Made by a program: the position numbers and the translations under genes
From: Mycolicibacterium setense
Lineage (GTDB): Bacteria > Actinomycetota > Actinomycetes > Mycobacteriales > Mycobacteriaceae
NCBI RefSeq assembly: GCF_000805385.1
Contig: NZ_JTJW01000006.1
Coordinates: 1,240,001-1,304,000 of the forward strand
Length of the DNA: 64,000 nucleotides
Direction of reading: 5' to 3'
Shown here: piece after piece, positions 27,127 through 36,172 of the stretch
Position numbering within the stretch: the stretch's first letter is position 1
How the letters are laid out: every line of letters starts with the position of its first letter
The notes under the pieces: generated by a model
The model's database searches: none
Told to the model about the DNA's origin: nothing
The model's input: the letters and a program-made list of their open reading frames with translations, nothing else

Positions 27127-27171
27127 CGTATGGCCTCCCCTTGACCATACGATAACTCAACTATGTATGGT
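27127..27171. promoter_or_regulatory. Operator cluster between hydrolase and Baeyer-Villiger genes
   Basis: Three 7-bp half-sites occur at near-even spacing: CGTATGG (27127), CCATACG (27145) and TGTATGG (27164). The second and third give CCATACG-N12-TGTATGG, the same architecture as 32522-32547. The last half-site lies 8 bp before the monooxygenase ATG. Confidence 0.72.
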
Positions 27172-27177
27172 GAGTCT

Positions 27178-29151
27178 ATGACTCGCTCCACGGTGGACGT
27201 CGGCAGTGACGCACCCTCGCCTGATCTGGCCCGATTGATCGGAATACCGTTCGACGACACCGATGACGTCATCAGGGCGGCCGTCGAGCAGGCGAGTGTG
27301 CCTGCTCTCCTGATGTCGATAGTGCACATGACCGGCGATATGAGCCTGCTACAGGAATTGCCGAAGCCATTCATGCTCCTCGCGATGGACTTGCAGGGGG
27401 CGATGAGTGAGCTGGACAAGGAAACGGTGCGCCGGCGTGCCTTTGAGGTGATCTGCGATTACCGCGACCGGGGCTGCCCACCGCCGTTTGTTCCGGATCC
27501 CGAACAAATGCGCACGATGCTCGACGTGATTTCTGCGGGCACGGTGACCGAGGAGTTCGTCGAATACATAGCAGCCGACCTTCGCTTCAGCGATGCCGAC
27601 CAGAGTGGACCGGTGTTGGCGTCGACACCCGAACAGCGCAACGACTTTCCGGTCCTGGTCATCGGATGCGGCGAGGCGGGTCTGCTGGCCGGAATCAAAC
27701 TGAAGGCTGCTGGGGTGCCGTTCACGATTGTGGAGAAGCAGTCGCGGGTGGGTGGCACCTGGCTGGCAAACCGCTACCCCGGTTGTCGCGTCGACATCGC
27801 CAACCAGTACTACGCGTACTCGTTCGAGCCGACCGATCACTGGACCCATTATTACTCCGAGCAGCCAGAGATCCTCCGCTACCTTGACAACGTCGCGGAC
27901 AGACACGACATCGGCCCGTTTATCCGGTTCAACACCGAAGTCACTGGCGCGCACTGGGACGAAGACACCGCAACCTGGTCTGTGCGTATCCACGCAGCAG
28001 ACGGCACCGAGGAGGTGGTGACCGCACGCGCATTGATCTGTGCTGTGGGGCAATTCAGCAATGCGGTGATCCCGGATATCAAGGGCGCCGACGATTTCGA
28101 AGGGCTCTCTTTTCACACAGCGGATTGGCGTGATGGTGTCGATCTGACCGGCAAGCGGGTGGCAGTCATCGGCGCGGGCGCGAGCGGATTCCAGCTGGTG
28201 CCTGCGATCGCCGATGTGACGGCGCATATCGACGTCTACCAGAGGACACCGCAGTGGATGGCACCAAACCCTATGTATCACGAGGCCATCCCCGACGGGG
28301 CGAGGTGGGCGATCCGGCACCTGCCGTATTACGGGCGCTGGCTACGGTTCGTGTCGTGGTGGCCGATCGCCGATGCGCTCGACGAGCAGGTTCAGATCGA
28401 TCCCGACTGGGACACCGGCGGACTGTCCTGCAACGAGTCAAACCACGCCATCCGAGAGATGTTTATCGCCTGGATGCGAGCGTTCTGTGATGACGAGGAA
28501 CTTCTGGAGAAGGTCACGCCGAAATATCCCCCGATGGGAAAGAGGACGCTGCAGGACAACGGAACGTGGCTCAAAACATTGCAGCGTGACGACGTAGAGC
28601 TGATCACCGACGCCATCTCTGAGATCACCCCGGACGGTGTCATCACCGTGGATGGGTCACACCGTCGCGCCGACGTGTTGTTGTGGGCCACGGGGTTTGA
28701 TGTGAACCATCAGTTAGGACCGATCAACGTGCGCGGTCTTGACGACATCACATTGAACGACGCCTGGGGTGACAGCCCATATGCCTATCTCGGTATCACC
28801 GTGCCCGGCTTTCCGAACTTCTTCTGCATGTACGGACCTGGCACCAACGGGGTGAACGGCGCCAGCATCATCTACAACTCCGAATGCCAGATGCGCTACA
28901 TCATGGGCTGTATCGACATGGTCATGGCCGCCGACGGCCGATCTGTGATGCCGAAGCAGGAAGTATGCGATGACTACAACAGCCGCAGCCGGGAGCGGCG
29001 CAAGCAAATGGTGTACACCCACCCGGCGGTCGTGAACAGCTACTACAAGAACGCGGACGGCGACGTCCCGACGCTGTACGCGTTTCGAATCTTCGACTAC
29101 TGGCGATGGACAAACCGACCGGACCCCGACGATTTCGAACTGCGCGAATGA
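27178..29151 (+). CDS. Baeyer-Villiger flavin monooxygenase
   Basis: A 657-residue FAD/NADPH monooxygenase that would turn ketones into esters or lactones. After a 150-residue N-terminal extension come the FAD motif GCGEAGLLAGIKLKAAG near residue 163, the fingerprint FEGLSFHTADW (FxGxxxHxxxW) near 306 and the NADPH motif VIGAGASGFQLVPA near 330. ATG 27178 was chosen over 27163 because the operator and -10 region overlap the earlier codon. Its stop overlaps the next start (ATGA), so it heads an operon with the flavoprotein and alcohol dehydrogenase genes. Confidence 0.93.
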   Translation: MTRSTVDVGSDAPSPDLARLIGIPFDDTDDVIRAAVEQASVPALLMSIVHMTGDMSLLQELPKPFMLLAMDLQGAMSELDKETVRRRAFEVICDYRDRGCPPPFVPDPEQMRTMLDVISAGTVTEEFVEYIAADLRFSDADQSGPVLASTPEQRNDFPVLVIGCGEAGLLAGIKLKAAGVPFTIVEKQSRVGGTWLANRYPGCRVDIANQYYAYSFEPTDHWTHYYSEQPEILRYLDNVADRHDIGPFIRFNTEVTGAHWDEDTATWSVRIHAADGTEEVVTARALICAVGQFSNAVIPDIKGADDFEGLSFHTADWRDGVDLTGKRVAVIGAGASGFQLVPAIADVTAHIDVYQRTPQWMAPNPMYHEAIPDGARWAIRHLPYYGRWLRFVSWWPIADALDEQVQIDPDWDTGGLSCNESNHAIREMFIAWMRAFCDDEELLEKVTPKYPPMGKRTLQDNGTWLKTLQRDDVELITDAISEITPDGVITVDGSHRRADVLLWATGFDVNHQLGPINVRGLDDITLNDAWGDSPYAYLGITVPGFPNFFCMYGPGTNGVNGASIIYNSECQMRYIMGCIDMVMAADGRSVMPKQEVCDDYNSRSRERRKQMVYTHPAVVNSYYKNADGDVPTLYAFRIFDYWRWTNRPDPDDFELRE

Positions 29152-30593
29152 TGAGAGGTGAGCAGGCGCTGATTGTCGGAGCCGGTCCCAACGGGCTGGC
29201 TGCGGCAGTGACCCTGGCTCGCGCCGGGATGTCGGTCACTGTGCTCGAGGCTGCCCCCGCTATCGGCGGCGGCACCCGCACCGTGGATGCCATCGTGCCG
29301 GGCCTGATGCACGATGTCTGCTCGGCGACCCACCCAATGGCCGTCGGCTCACCGTTCCTGCAAAGTTTGGATCTGCAGCGCTACGGCTTGTCATGGCGGT
29401 ATCCCGAGATCGACTGTGTGCACCCACTCGATGATGGATCAGCCGGGGCGCTGTACCGCTCGGTCGAGCAGACCGCCGCGGGTCTCGGCGCCGACGGAAA
29501 CCGATGGCGAAACTTGTTCGCGCACAACGCCGAACACTACGACGCCCTCGCCGGCGACATTCTGCGACCATTGCTGCGCGTGCCCAGGCGTCCGCTCGCT
29601 CTCGCACGGTTCGGGCTTCCGACGTTGCTGCCCGCCTCAACGCTGGTGAAGTACTTTTCGACCGAACGCGCGAAGGCGCTGTTCGGAGGTGTTGCCGCGC
29701 ATGCTTTTCAACCATTGAACCGGCCACTGACATCCGCGATCGGGCTGGGCATCCTGACCGCCGGTCACCGAGCCGGCTGGGCGGTTGCCGCGGGCGGGTC
29801 TCAGGCGATCACTCAAGCCCTGGCCAGGGTGCTGGTCGAACTGGGCGGGCACATTGTCACCGGCTGCCGGATCGCGTCGGCCTCTCAGCTACCGCCCGCT
29901 GACATCACCCTGTTCGATCTCGACCCCGAGTCAGTGGTCAAGATACTCGCCGACCGGCTGCCGCCCCGGATCATGAAGGCATTCGCCAGGTTCCGGCGCG
30001 GTCCTGGGGCGTTCAAGGTCGACTTCGCAGTCGAAGGTGGTGTGCCGTGGACGAATTCCGCTGCGCGTCGAGCCGGCACCGTACACGTGGGCGGTGCATT
30101 CTCCGAGATCGCCTGCAACGAACGTGCCCTTCACCACGGCCAGATGCCGCAGCGTCCCTTCGTTCTGGTAGGTCAGCAGTACCTCGCTGATCCACAACGA
30201 TCGGTTGGTGAGGTGCACCCGGTCTGGACATACGCCCACGTGCCCCACGGCTACACCAGTGATGCGACCGAACCCCTCATCGCTCAGATCGAACGGTTCG
30301 CCCCGGGATTCCGGGACCGGGTGGTAGGGCAGCAAGTCCGTTCGCCGGCGCAGCTACACCGCTACAACGCCAACTACGCAGGCGGCGACATCAACACCGG
30401 AGCCAAAGACGTCCGTCAGCTGGTCTTCGGTCCGCGTACGACATTGTCGCCCTACAGCCTGGGCATACGCGGCATGTACATCTGCTCGGCGGCCACACCG
30501 CCGGGACCGGGTGCGCACGGGATGTGTGGTTATCACGCAGCGACGCTGGCATTGCGTCAATGGCAACGACGAGAAAGGACGGTGTCTGCATGA
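29148..30593 (+). CDS. FAD-dependent oxidoreductase (phytoene-desaturase-like)
   Basis: A 481-residue flavoprotein with dinucleotide motif IVGAGPNGLAAAVTLARAG near residue 10 and the following VLEAAPAIGGGTRT. The C-terminus CSAATPPGPGAHGMCGYHAA is typical of the phytoene-desaturase/CrtI-like amine-oxidase superfamily. It starts at ATG 29148 or 29151, overlapping the monooxygenase stop, and ends overlapping the alcohol dehydrogenase start. Likely work is desaturation or saturation of a ring or chain substrate in this pathway; carotenoid synthesis is not indicated by any neighbour. Confidence 0.87.
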   Translation: MMRGEQALIVGAGPNGLAAAVTLARAGMSVTVLEAAPAIGGGTRTVDAIVPGLMHDVCSATHPMAVGSPFLQSLDLQRYGLSWRYPEIDCVHPLDDGSAGALYRSVEQTAAGLGADGNRWRNLFAHNAEHYDALAGDILRPLLRVPRRPLALARFGLPTLLPASTLVKYFSTERAKALFGGVAAHAFQPLNRPLTSAIGLGILTAGHRAGWAVAAGGSQAITQALARVLVELGGHIVTGCRIASASQLPPADITLFDLDPESVVKILADRLPPRIMKAFARFRRGPGAFKVDFAVEGGVPWTNSAARRAGTVHVGGAFSEIACNERALHHGQMPQRPFVLVGQQYLADPQRSVGEVHPVWTYAHVPHGYTSDATEPLIAQIERFAPGFRDRVVGQQVRSPAQLHRYNANYAGGDINTGAKDVRQLVFGPRTTLSPYSLGIRGMYICSAATPPGPGAHGMCGYHAATLALRQWQRRERTVSA

Positions 30594-31615
30594 GAGGTGT
30601 AGTGATCGATACACCCGGGGAGGTTCGCGTCGAGACGTTGCCTGACCCGCAGCTTCCCGGACCCGACGGGGCGATCGTGCAGGTGCTGTCCGCAGCGATA
30701 TGTGGATCGGATCTGCATTTCTACGACGGGGATTACCCACTTTTCGCGCCGATACCGCTCGGACATGAGGCTGTCGGCACCGTCGTGGAGACCGGTCCAG
30801 GTGTGCGCAGCGTCGCAGTCGGAGACCAGGTGCTGGTGTCGTCGGTAGCCGGTTGCGGTAGGTGTGCCGGCTGCGCGACCCACGACCCTGTGACGTGTAT
30901 CGACGGGCCGCGAATTTTCGGCGCCGGTGCGCTCGGCGGTGCGCAGTCAGAGCTGCTCGCGGTGCCATCCGCCGATTTCCAATTGCTGCGTGTACCTGAG
31001 GGTGTCAGCACTGAAGGGGCTCTGCTGCTCACCGACAATCTCGCGACGGGATGGGCTGCCGCCCGGCGAGCCGATTTTCCGCCCGGAGGCACGGTGGTCG
31101 TCATCGGGTTGGGGGCGGTCGGGCTGTGTGCGGTGCGTGCCGCGCTGATCCTCGGTGCGGCAACGGTGTTCGCCGTCGATCCCGTCGAGGGCCGGCGGAG
31201 GCGGGCCGTACGGTTAGGGGCCACGCCATTGCAGCCGCCAGCGCTGGACGCTGTGCTGGATGCCACCGGCGGGCGCGGGGCGGTGTCCGTGATCGACGCG
31301 GTCGGTAGTGACGCCACGATGAACGACGCGCTGAGTTTGGTGCGGGCCGGCGGCACCGTCTCGGTGGTAGGGGTGCATGACCTCAACCCGTTCCCGTTCC
31401 CGGCCACGCTGTGTCTTACCCGCAGCATCACCTTTCGGGGAACGTTGGCACCGGTGCAGAGCACGTGGCCCGAACTCGTGCCCCTGTTGCAGTCGGGGCG
31501 CCTGGACGTCGACGGGATCTTCACCGGTAGCATGTCGCTGGCCGACGCTCCCGCTGCCTACGCGGCGGTCGCCGCCAGGACGGCCGATTGCGTGAAGGTG
31601 ACGCTCACCATGTGA
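30590..31615 (+). CDS. Zinc-containing alcohol dehydrogenase
   Basis: A 341-residue medium-chain dehydrogenase. Catalytic zinc ligands are seen in CGSDLHFYDG near residue 39 and GHEAVGTV near 62. The structural zinc loop GCGRCAGCATHDPVTC lies near 90-105, and the NAD loop VIGLGAVGLCAVRAA near 170. The ATG overlaps the previous stop by four bases, showing translational coupling with the Baeyer-Villiger and FAD genes. It probably oxidises an alcohol to the ketone that the monooxygenase accepts. Confidence 0.92.
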   Translation: MRGVVIDTPGEVRVETLPDPQLPGPDGAIVQVLSAAICGSDLHFYDGDYPLFAPIPLGHEAVGTVVETGPGVRSVAVGDQVLVSSVAGCGRCAGCATHDPVTCIDGPRIFGAGALGGAQSELLAVPSADFQLLRVPEGVSTEGALLLTDNLATGWAAARRADFPPGGTVVVIGLGAVGLCAVRAALILGAATVFAVDPVEGRRRRAVRLGATPLQPPALDAVLDATGGRGAVSVIDAVGSDATMNDALSLVRAGGTVSVVGVHDLNPFPFPATLCLTRSITFRGTLAPVQSTWPELVPLLQSGRLDVDGIFTGSMSLADAPAAYAAVAARTADCVKVTLTM

Positions 31616-31617
31616 GG

Positions 31618-32514
31618 TCAGTTCACCTTCAGGTACTCGGCGATCGCGTTGAACACCGCGTCTGGCTGATCGATTTGCAGGAAGTGTCCGGCATCGGGAA
31701 TCCGGACCACTCTGCTGCCCGGCGGCAGCGCGTCCAGTGTGCCGTCCAGATAGCCGATCTGCATGGCCCCGTCCTGTTGTCCGTGCAGAACCAGCATCGG
31801 GGTCCGCGGCACCTTGCGCCAGAAACGCTGCAGACCCGCATAGTGCGGTGCCACACCCGCGAAGCGAGCCGCTGCCCGGTAGTAGCCGATCGCCGCCTTC
31901 CGGTGCGCCACTGTCGGCAGGGCCGCGAGCGTTCTGTGCACATCGTCGCCGACCTGTGCTCCACGTGGCGACCAGTCCTTCCATAGCCGGGGAATGATCG
32001 GCGCCAACATCCGCTCCGGCAGCCACGGGAATTGGAAGAACAGCACGTACCAGCTGTTGCGCAATTGCTTTGCGCTCATCCGGATTTTGCGTCCCACACC
32101 AGGGCCTGTCTGGATCGATGCCACCGGCGGCAGCGCCAATGACACATAGGAGCCAAACGGTGCTCCGGCGTACGCGGCAAGCGCATTGGTGGTCCATGCT
32201 CCCCAGTCATGGCCGATCAGGACGGCGTCATCGCCGCCGCCTAGGTGAGTGTGCAGATCGATGAGGTCGGTCATCAAGGCGCCGATGTGGTAGTCGCCGT
32301 CGGGAGCGGGACCGGTCGGTGCGTAGCCACGAGTGAAAGGCGCGACGACGCGAAACCCCTTGTCTACCAGCATGGGTGCGATGAATCGCCAGGTGTGCGC
32401 GCTATCGGGGAAACCGTGTACGCACAGTGCCAGCCTTCCGTCCTGTGGGCCCCAGGTCAACGCGGACATCCGCACCCGCGGGAGTTGAAGTTCGATCAGA
32501 TCGGGGTCAGCCAT
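31618..32514 (-). CDS. Alpha/beta hydrolase, epoxide-hydrolase type
   Basis: A 298-residue alpha/beta hydrolase. The oxyanion HGFPDSAHTW is near residue 38, the nucleophile elbow GHDWGAWTTN (Asp, as in epoxide hydrolases and haloalkane dehalogenases) near 105, and the catalytic His in DAGHFLQIDQPD near 275. ATG 32514 is taken over an upstream start at 32529 that lies inside the operator zone. It is divergent from the amidohydrolase and convergent, with a 2-bp gap, with the alcohol dehydrogenase. Confidence 0.88.
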   Translation of the reverse strand: MADPDLIELQLPRVRMSALTWGPQDGRLALCVHGFPDSAHTWRFIAPMLVDKGFRVVAPFTRGYAPTGPAPDGDYHIGALMTDLIDLHTHLGGGDDAVLIGHDWGAWTTNALAAYAGAPFGSYVSLALPPVASIQTGPGVGRKIRMSAKQLRNSWYVLFFQFPWLPERMLAPIIPRLWKDWSPRGAQVGDDVHRTLAALPTVAHRKAAIGYYRAAARFAGVAPHYAGLQRFWRKVPRTPMLVLHGQQDGAMQIGYLDGTLDALPPGSRVVRIPDAGHFLQIDQPDAVFNAIAEYLKVN

Positions 32515-32521
32515 TCCATGA

Positions 32522-32547
32522 CCATACAATAATCAGTATATGTATTG
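32522..32547. promoter_or_regulatory. Operator between alpha/beta hydrolase and amidohydrolase
   Basis: CCATACA (32522-32528) and TGTATTG (32541-32547) are separated by 12 bp, matching the layout at 27145-27170. The site lies 8 bp upstream of the hydrolase start and 35 bp upstream of the amidohydrolase, so one bound protein could repress both. Confidence 0.72.
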
Positions 32548-32581
32548 TGAATAGGCGACCCGACAGTAGGAGTGGACTCCA

Positions 32582-34357
32582 ATGAGTTTCGACGTGGTGA
32601 TTAAGAACGGCCGCTATTTCGACGGCACCGGTGGGCCGTCCAGTATCTGCGATGTCGGCATCCGAGACGGACGCGTCGCCGCAGTCGGCGTGCACGGCAT
32701 GGTCGGCATCGAGGAGTTCGACGCGGCGGGTCAGTGGGTCATCCCGGGCCTGATCGATATCCACACTCACTACGATGTGGAAGTACTCAACGGTGCAGGT
32801 CTATCTGAGTCGCTGCGACACGGAGTCACCACCGTCATGGTGGGATCGTGCTCCATCTCCACCGTGCATGTCGGGGGCATTGACGCGGGAGATCTGTTCG
32901 GCAGAGTCGAGGCGATCCCGCGAGACTACGTCATCGCCGCGATCGACCGGCACAAGACCTGGTCCAATGCAGAGGAGTACATCCAGGCCCTCGAAAAACG
33001 CCCGTTGGGACCCAACGTGGCGGCGTTCATCGGTCACTCGGATATGCGCACCGCCATCATGGGGTTGGAGCGCGCCACCACCTTGGAGGATCGGCCCACA
33101 AAAGCTGAGCAAGCCCGAATGGAGCAGTGGCTTACAGAGGCCCTTGACGCCGGCTTCGTCGGATTGTCGTCGCAGCAACTGCTTTTCGATCGACTCGACG
33201 GCGATGTGTGCCGCTCGCGCACATTGCCGTCGACCTATGTCAAGCGACGCGAGATGCGACGTCTGACCCGGTTGGTGCGCAAGCGCGGGCGGGTACTGCA
33301 AAGCGGTCCTGATATCCAGCACCCATTGCGCGTCGCGGCGCAACTCGCACGCTCGATCGGTGGACTGCGTCGACCTCTGAAGATCAGTTTTCTGGCCGCC
33401 GCCGATGCCAAGTCCAACCCGATCGGCTACAAGATCCTGACCGGTGCGGCTCGACTGATCAACGCCTTGGGCGGTGACTTCCGCTGGCAACACCTGCCGG
33501 TCCCGTTCGAGGTATACGGGGACGGGATCGATCTGGTGATCTTCGAAGAACTGGGTTCCGGCTCTGCAGCGCTGCATATTCGCGATGAGATCGAACGAAA
33601 CGCACTCATGCGTAACGAGGGCTACCGTCGCCAGTTCCGCAAGGAGTACGACGACAAATTCGCTATCGGCGCTTGGCACCGCGACTTCTTCGATGCCGAT
33701 ATCGTCTCGTGCCCGGACCGCACCGTCGTCGGCAAAACGTTCGGTCAACTGGGACTGGCGCGCGGCGTCCACCCGGTCGACGCGTTCCTTGATCTCGTCC
33801 TAGAACACGGCCGAAACCTGCGCTGGCGCACTGTCATATCCAACCATCGCCCGAAGATTCTCAAGCAACTGGCAGTCAATTCCGGTGTACAGGTCGGCTT
33901 CTCCGATGCCGGCGCGCACCTGCGCAATATGGCGTTCTACAACAGCGGGCTGTGCCTGCTGCGGCATGTGCACCAGAGCATCGAGGCCGGTGCGCCGTTC
34001 ATGTCTGTCGAACATGCGGTTCATCGGCTGACTGGGGAACTGGCACAATGGTATTCACTTGATGCTGGACATCTGCGGGTCGGGGACCGCGCGGATATCG
34101 CGGTGATCAACCCTGCCTACCTTGACGAATCCCTTGACACCTACGCCGAGGAACCCGTCGAGCAGTACGGTGGCCTATCCCGGATGGTCAACCGCAATGA
34201 CGACACCGTCACCGCAGTACTCGTCGGCGGCCGAACGGTGTTCCGCAAGGGTGTGCCAACCTCCCTTGTCGACCGGGTACGAACAGGCCGATTTCTCAGG
34301 GCTGGGCGCAAGCTCAACGCACCGCCGGTGCCGGCAACGGCCTCCGCCGATGCGTAG
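32582..34357 (+). CDS. Amidohydrolase family protein (N-acyl-D-amino-acid deacylase-like)
   Basis: A 591-residue metallo-hydrolase. The metal motif PGLIDIHTHYD is near residue 57-66, SLRHGVTTVMVGSCS near 80, GHSDMRTAIMG near 150, and a late SDAGAHLRNMAFYN near 440, the arrangement of the D-aminoacylase/dihydroorotase-like superfamily. A good GGAG lies just before the ATG at 32582. In actinobacterial catabolic clusters such proteins often act on lactones or amides rather than D-amino acids. It overlaps the next gene by 8 bp. Confidence 0.88.
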   Translation: MSFDVVIKNGRYFDGTGGPSSICDVGIRDGRVAAVGVHGMVGIEEFDAAGQWVIPGLIDIHTHYDVEVLNGAGLSESLRHGVTTVMVGSCSISTVHVGGIDAGDLFGRVEAIPRDYVIAAIDRHKTWSNAEEYIQALEKRPLGPNVAAFIGHSDMRTAIMGLERATTLEDRPTKAEQARMEQWLTEALDAGFVGLSSQQLLFDRLDGDVCRSRTLPSTYVKRREMRRLTRLVRKRGRVLQSGPDIQHPLRVAAQLARSIGGLRRPLKISFLAAADAKSNPIGYKILTGAARLINALGGDFRWQHLPVPFEVYGDGIDLVIFEELGSGSAALHIRDEIERNALMRNEGYRRQFRKEYDDKFAIGAWHRDFFDADIVSCPDRTVVGKTFGQLGLARGVHPVDAFLDLVLEHGRNLRWRTVISNHRPKILKQLAVNSGVQVGFSDAGAHLRNMAFYNSGLCLLRHVHQSIEAGAPFMSVEHAVHRLTGELAQWYSLDAGHLRVGDRADIAVINPAYLDESLDTYAEEPVEQYGGLSRMVNRNDDTVTAVLVGGRTVFRKGVPTSLVDRVRTGRFLRAGRKLNAPPVPATASADA

Positions 34358-35264
34358 CATGGGCTACGCGCTTGTCGACCCAGAACTTCGTAGGGCGGCG
34401 CGAGTACTTCCCAAAGGGTATGCGCTACAACATGGGTTAAGCGTTCCACGGGCGCTGATGAAGCTGGCGGCCCGCGCAGGTCGGATACCCAGCGTGGCCG
34501 TTGAGCATGTCAACCCGTACGTCACCGTCCGGGTCCACCGCCCCGCCAGCGTAAGTGATGCCGCGCCAGCGATGTTGTGGATCCATGGTGGCGGCACTGT
34601 CATGGGCAGCGCTTCTCAAGAGGACCGGTTCTGCCGAAAGCTCGTCAACTTCACCGATGTCGCGGTGGTGGCGGTCGATCATCGGCTTGCGCCCGAGAAC
34701 CCGTATCCGACCCCGGTCGAAGACTGTAACGAAGCATTGCGCTGGCTGATACGCCAGCCCTGGGTAGATCCATCTCGGGTCGCGGTCGGGGGCGCAAGTG
34801 CAGGCGGTGGCCTCGCTGCCGCCGTGGCGCAGCTCGCCCACGACCGGGGCGAGATCCCCCTCGCCCTGCAGATGTTGGTGTATCCGATGCTTGATGATCG
34901 GACTGGCCCGGATTCCGGCCACCGAAATCGGGTGATGTGGTCGCCGCGCGACAACGAGCTCGCATGGGAGTGGTACCTCGGCGGCGCCGACCGGAACGCG
35001 GCGGTGCCGGCACGACGCGTCGATGTTTCAGGGTTGGCGCCTGCTTGGATCGGAGTCGGCACACTCGACCTCTTCCACGACGAATGCCGCACCTACGCTG
35101 GCCGACTCCGCCAAGAAGGTATTCCCGTGCACGAAGAGATCGCTCCCGGAGCTTTCCACGCGTTCGATCTGATAGCTCCGAATGCGTCTGTTTCACAGCG
35201 CTTCTTCGCCAGTCAGTGCCGCGCGCTCAGAGCCGCACTCATCGGCGACGACGCGCACGTCTAG
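34350..35264 (+). CDS. Alpha/beta hydrolase, HSL-type esterase
   Basis: A 304-residue carboxylesterase of the hormone-sensitive-lipase group. The oxyanion motif HGGGTVMGS is near residue 73, the nucleophile GGASAGGGLAA near 146, the acid in GTLDLFHDECR near 240 and the His in GAFHAFD near 270. ATG 34350 overlaps the amidohydrolase stop, so the two are coupled. Activity on short acyl esters would suit cleavage of the Baeyer-Villiger product. It is the last complete gene of the module. Confidence 0.9.
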   Translation: MRSMGYALVDPELRRAARVLPKGYALQHGLSVPRALMKLAARAGRIPSVAVEHVNPYVTVRVHRPASVSDAAPAMLWIHGGGTVMGSASQEDRFCRKLVNFTDVAVVAVDHRLAPENPYPTPVEDCNEALRWLIRQPWVDPSRVAVGGASAGGGLAAAVAQLAHDRGEIPLALQMLVYPMLDDRTGPDSGHRNRVMWSPRDNELAWEWYLGGADRNAAVPARRVDVSGLAPAWIGVGTLDLFHDECRTYAGRLRQEGIPVHEEIAPGAFHAFDLIAPNASVSQRFFASQCRALRAALIGDDAHV

Positions 35265-35352
35265 AAGGGGGGATTTGACTACGCCGCAGAACACTGGGTG
35301 TTTCTCATCCCAAATGTCCACTTGAGGTCCAACTGGCGCCAGGCGCGCGCCG

Positions 35353-35571
35353 GTGCGGGGCCAGGAGCAGCTGCGGGCCGGTTTCGAGGCCTTTGCCGCG
35401 GTGAAACCCGGTTTCCGCTACGGCGACGGGCACGAGGTCATGATCGCCGGCGACATCGCCGTGCATATCGCGCCGTGGACGATGAGCGGCACCGCTCCCC
35501 ACGGCGCGCCGATCGCCCAGAGCGGCCTGTCGGTGGCGACCCTGCGTCGCCGCGGCGGGCGCATCGCTTGA
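35353..35571 (+). pseudogene. SnoaL/ketosteroid-isomerase-like fragment
   Basis: A 72-codon stretch encodes GFEAFAAVKPGFRYGDGHEV then IAVHIAPWTMSGTAPHGAPI, matching the central part of small SnoaL-like NTF2-fold proteins. The N-terminus is absent and the frame ends early after LRRRGGRIA. The following 300 bp up to the repeat block at 35877 show no recognisable gene. Decay here is consistent with this being the edge of the inserted module. Confidence 0.6.
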
Positions 35572-35876
35572 GGCTGGCCCACTCCAGTGAGTTGCGGCTC
35601 TCGGTACGCAGGGCTGCGGCCAATCCCGAGATGGTCGGCCGGGCCGTCAGATTCGCCGCGCGCAGGCAAGGAGGACCGACGTCGCCGGTTGCGCCCCAGG
35701 CCGCCGCGATCGGGGCTGACCGAGCTACCGCTAATCGGGCGTGCCGCACCTGGGTTTCGTTCGTCTTGTCGCCGAGCGGCTGGGTGACTCCTTCACACGA
35801 TCCGCAGCCGGTGCGCTGATGGGGGCAACCGCGTGTTGTCTTCGGCGCGGCGGTAGCCAGCGATGTGGGCGACCTC

Positions 35877-36140
35877 GGCTTGCACGTTCTCGATCATTTG
35901 CGTCGGGGAATGTCGGCGTCGCCGGCATTCGTGATGGCCGGCGGTGCGGTGCAGGGCTTGGCGGTGATCGTTGCGATCGCGATGGCGCTGAGGGGTCATC
36001 GCCGGGCGCCCGAGGTAGCGATCTTCACCGGGGTCGGCAGCGCACTGGTCTTCACATACGCGCACCTTCTGCCAGATTTCTGGCCTCGCTTTCAAGACAG
36101 CTTCCTAAGCGGTCCGCGCATCAATGTCACCTGGTTTTCC
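35877..36140 (+). pseudogene. Membrane-protein gene, 5'-truncated and IS-split (repeat copy B, left part)
   Basis: Matches 21226-21489 with a single substitution, that is, codons 24-111 of the small membrane protein at 21157. The sequence before 35877 is unrelated, so the first 23 codons are missing, and the ISL3 element begins at 36141. The rest of the gene continues at 39194. Confidence 0.92.
36133..36140. repeat. Target-site duplication, left
   Basis: GGTTTTCC directly precedes the left inverted repeat and is repeated at 39194-39201. The unbroken copy at 21482-21489 has it once, proving duplication on insertion. Confidence 0.95.
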
Positions 36141-36163
36141 GGCTCTTCGATCTTGACCGGGCA
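36141..36163. repeat. ISL3 element left inverted repeat
   Basis: Begins GGCTCTTCGATC and is an exact reverse complement of 39171-39193 over 23 bp; the match ends at base 24. Confidence 0.95.
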
Positions 36164-36172
36164 TGCGAGGAG

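Noticed and set aside
29148..30593. Carotenoid biosynthesis gene (phytoene desaturase)
   Set aside because: The protein only shares the superfamily pattern; no phytoene synthase, cyclase or geranylgeranyl synthase gene is near, and it is coupled to catabolic genes.
27127..32547. KstR-type sterol operators
   Set aside because: The sites do not fit the TnnAACnnGTTnnA pattern I recall for KstR; they have CCATAC/GTATGG halves with 12-bp spacing.
21893..35264. Prophage or classical composite transposon
   Set aside because: There are no phage structural genes, and the flanking 611-bp blocks encode no transposase; the only IS is a later insertion into one block, since the other block keeps the empty site.
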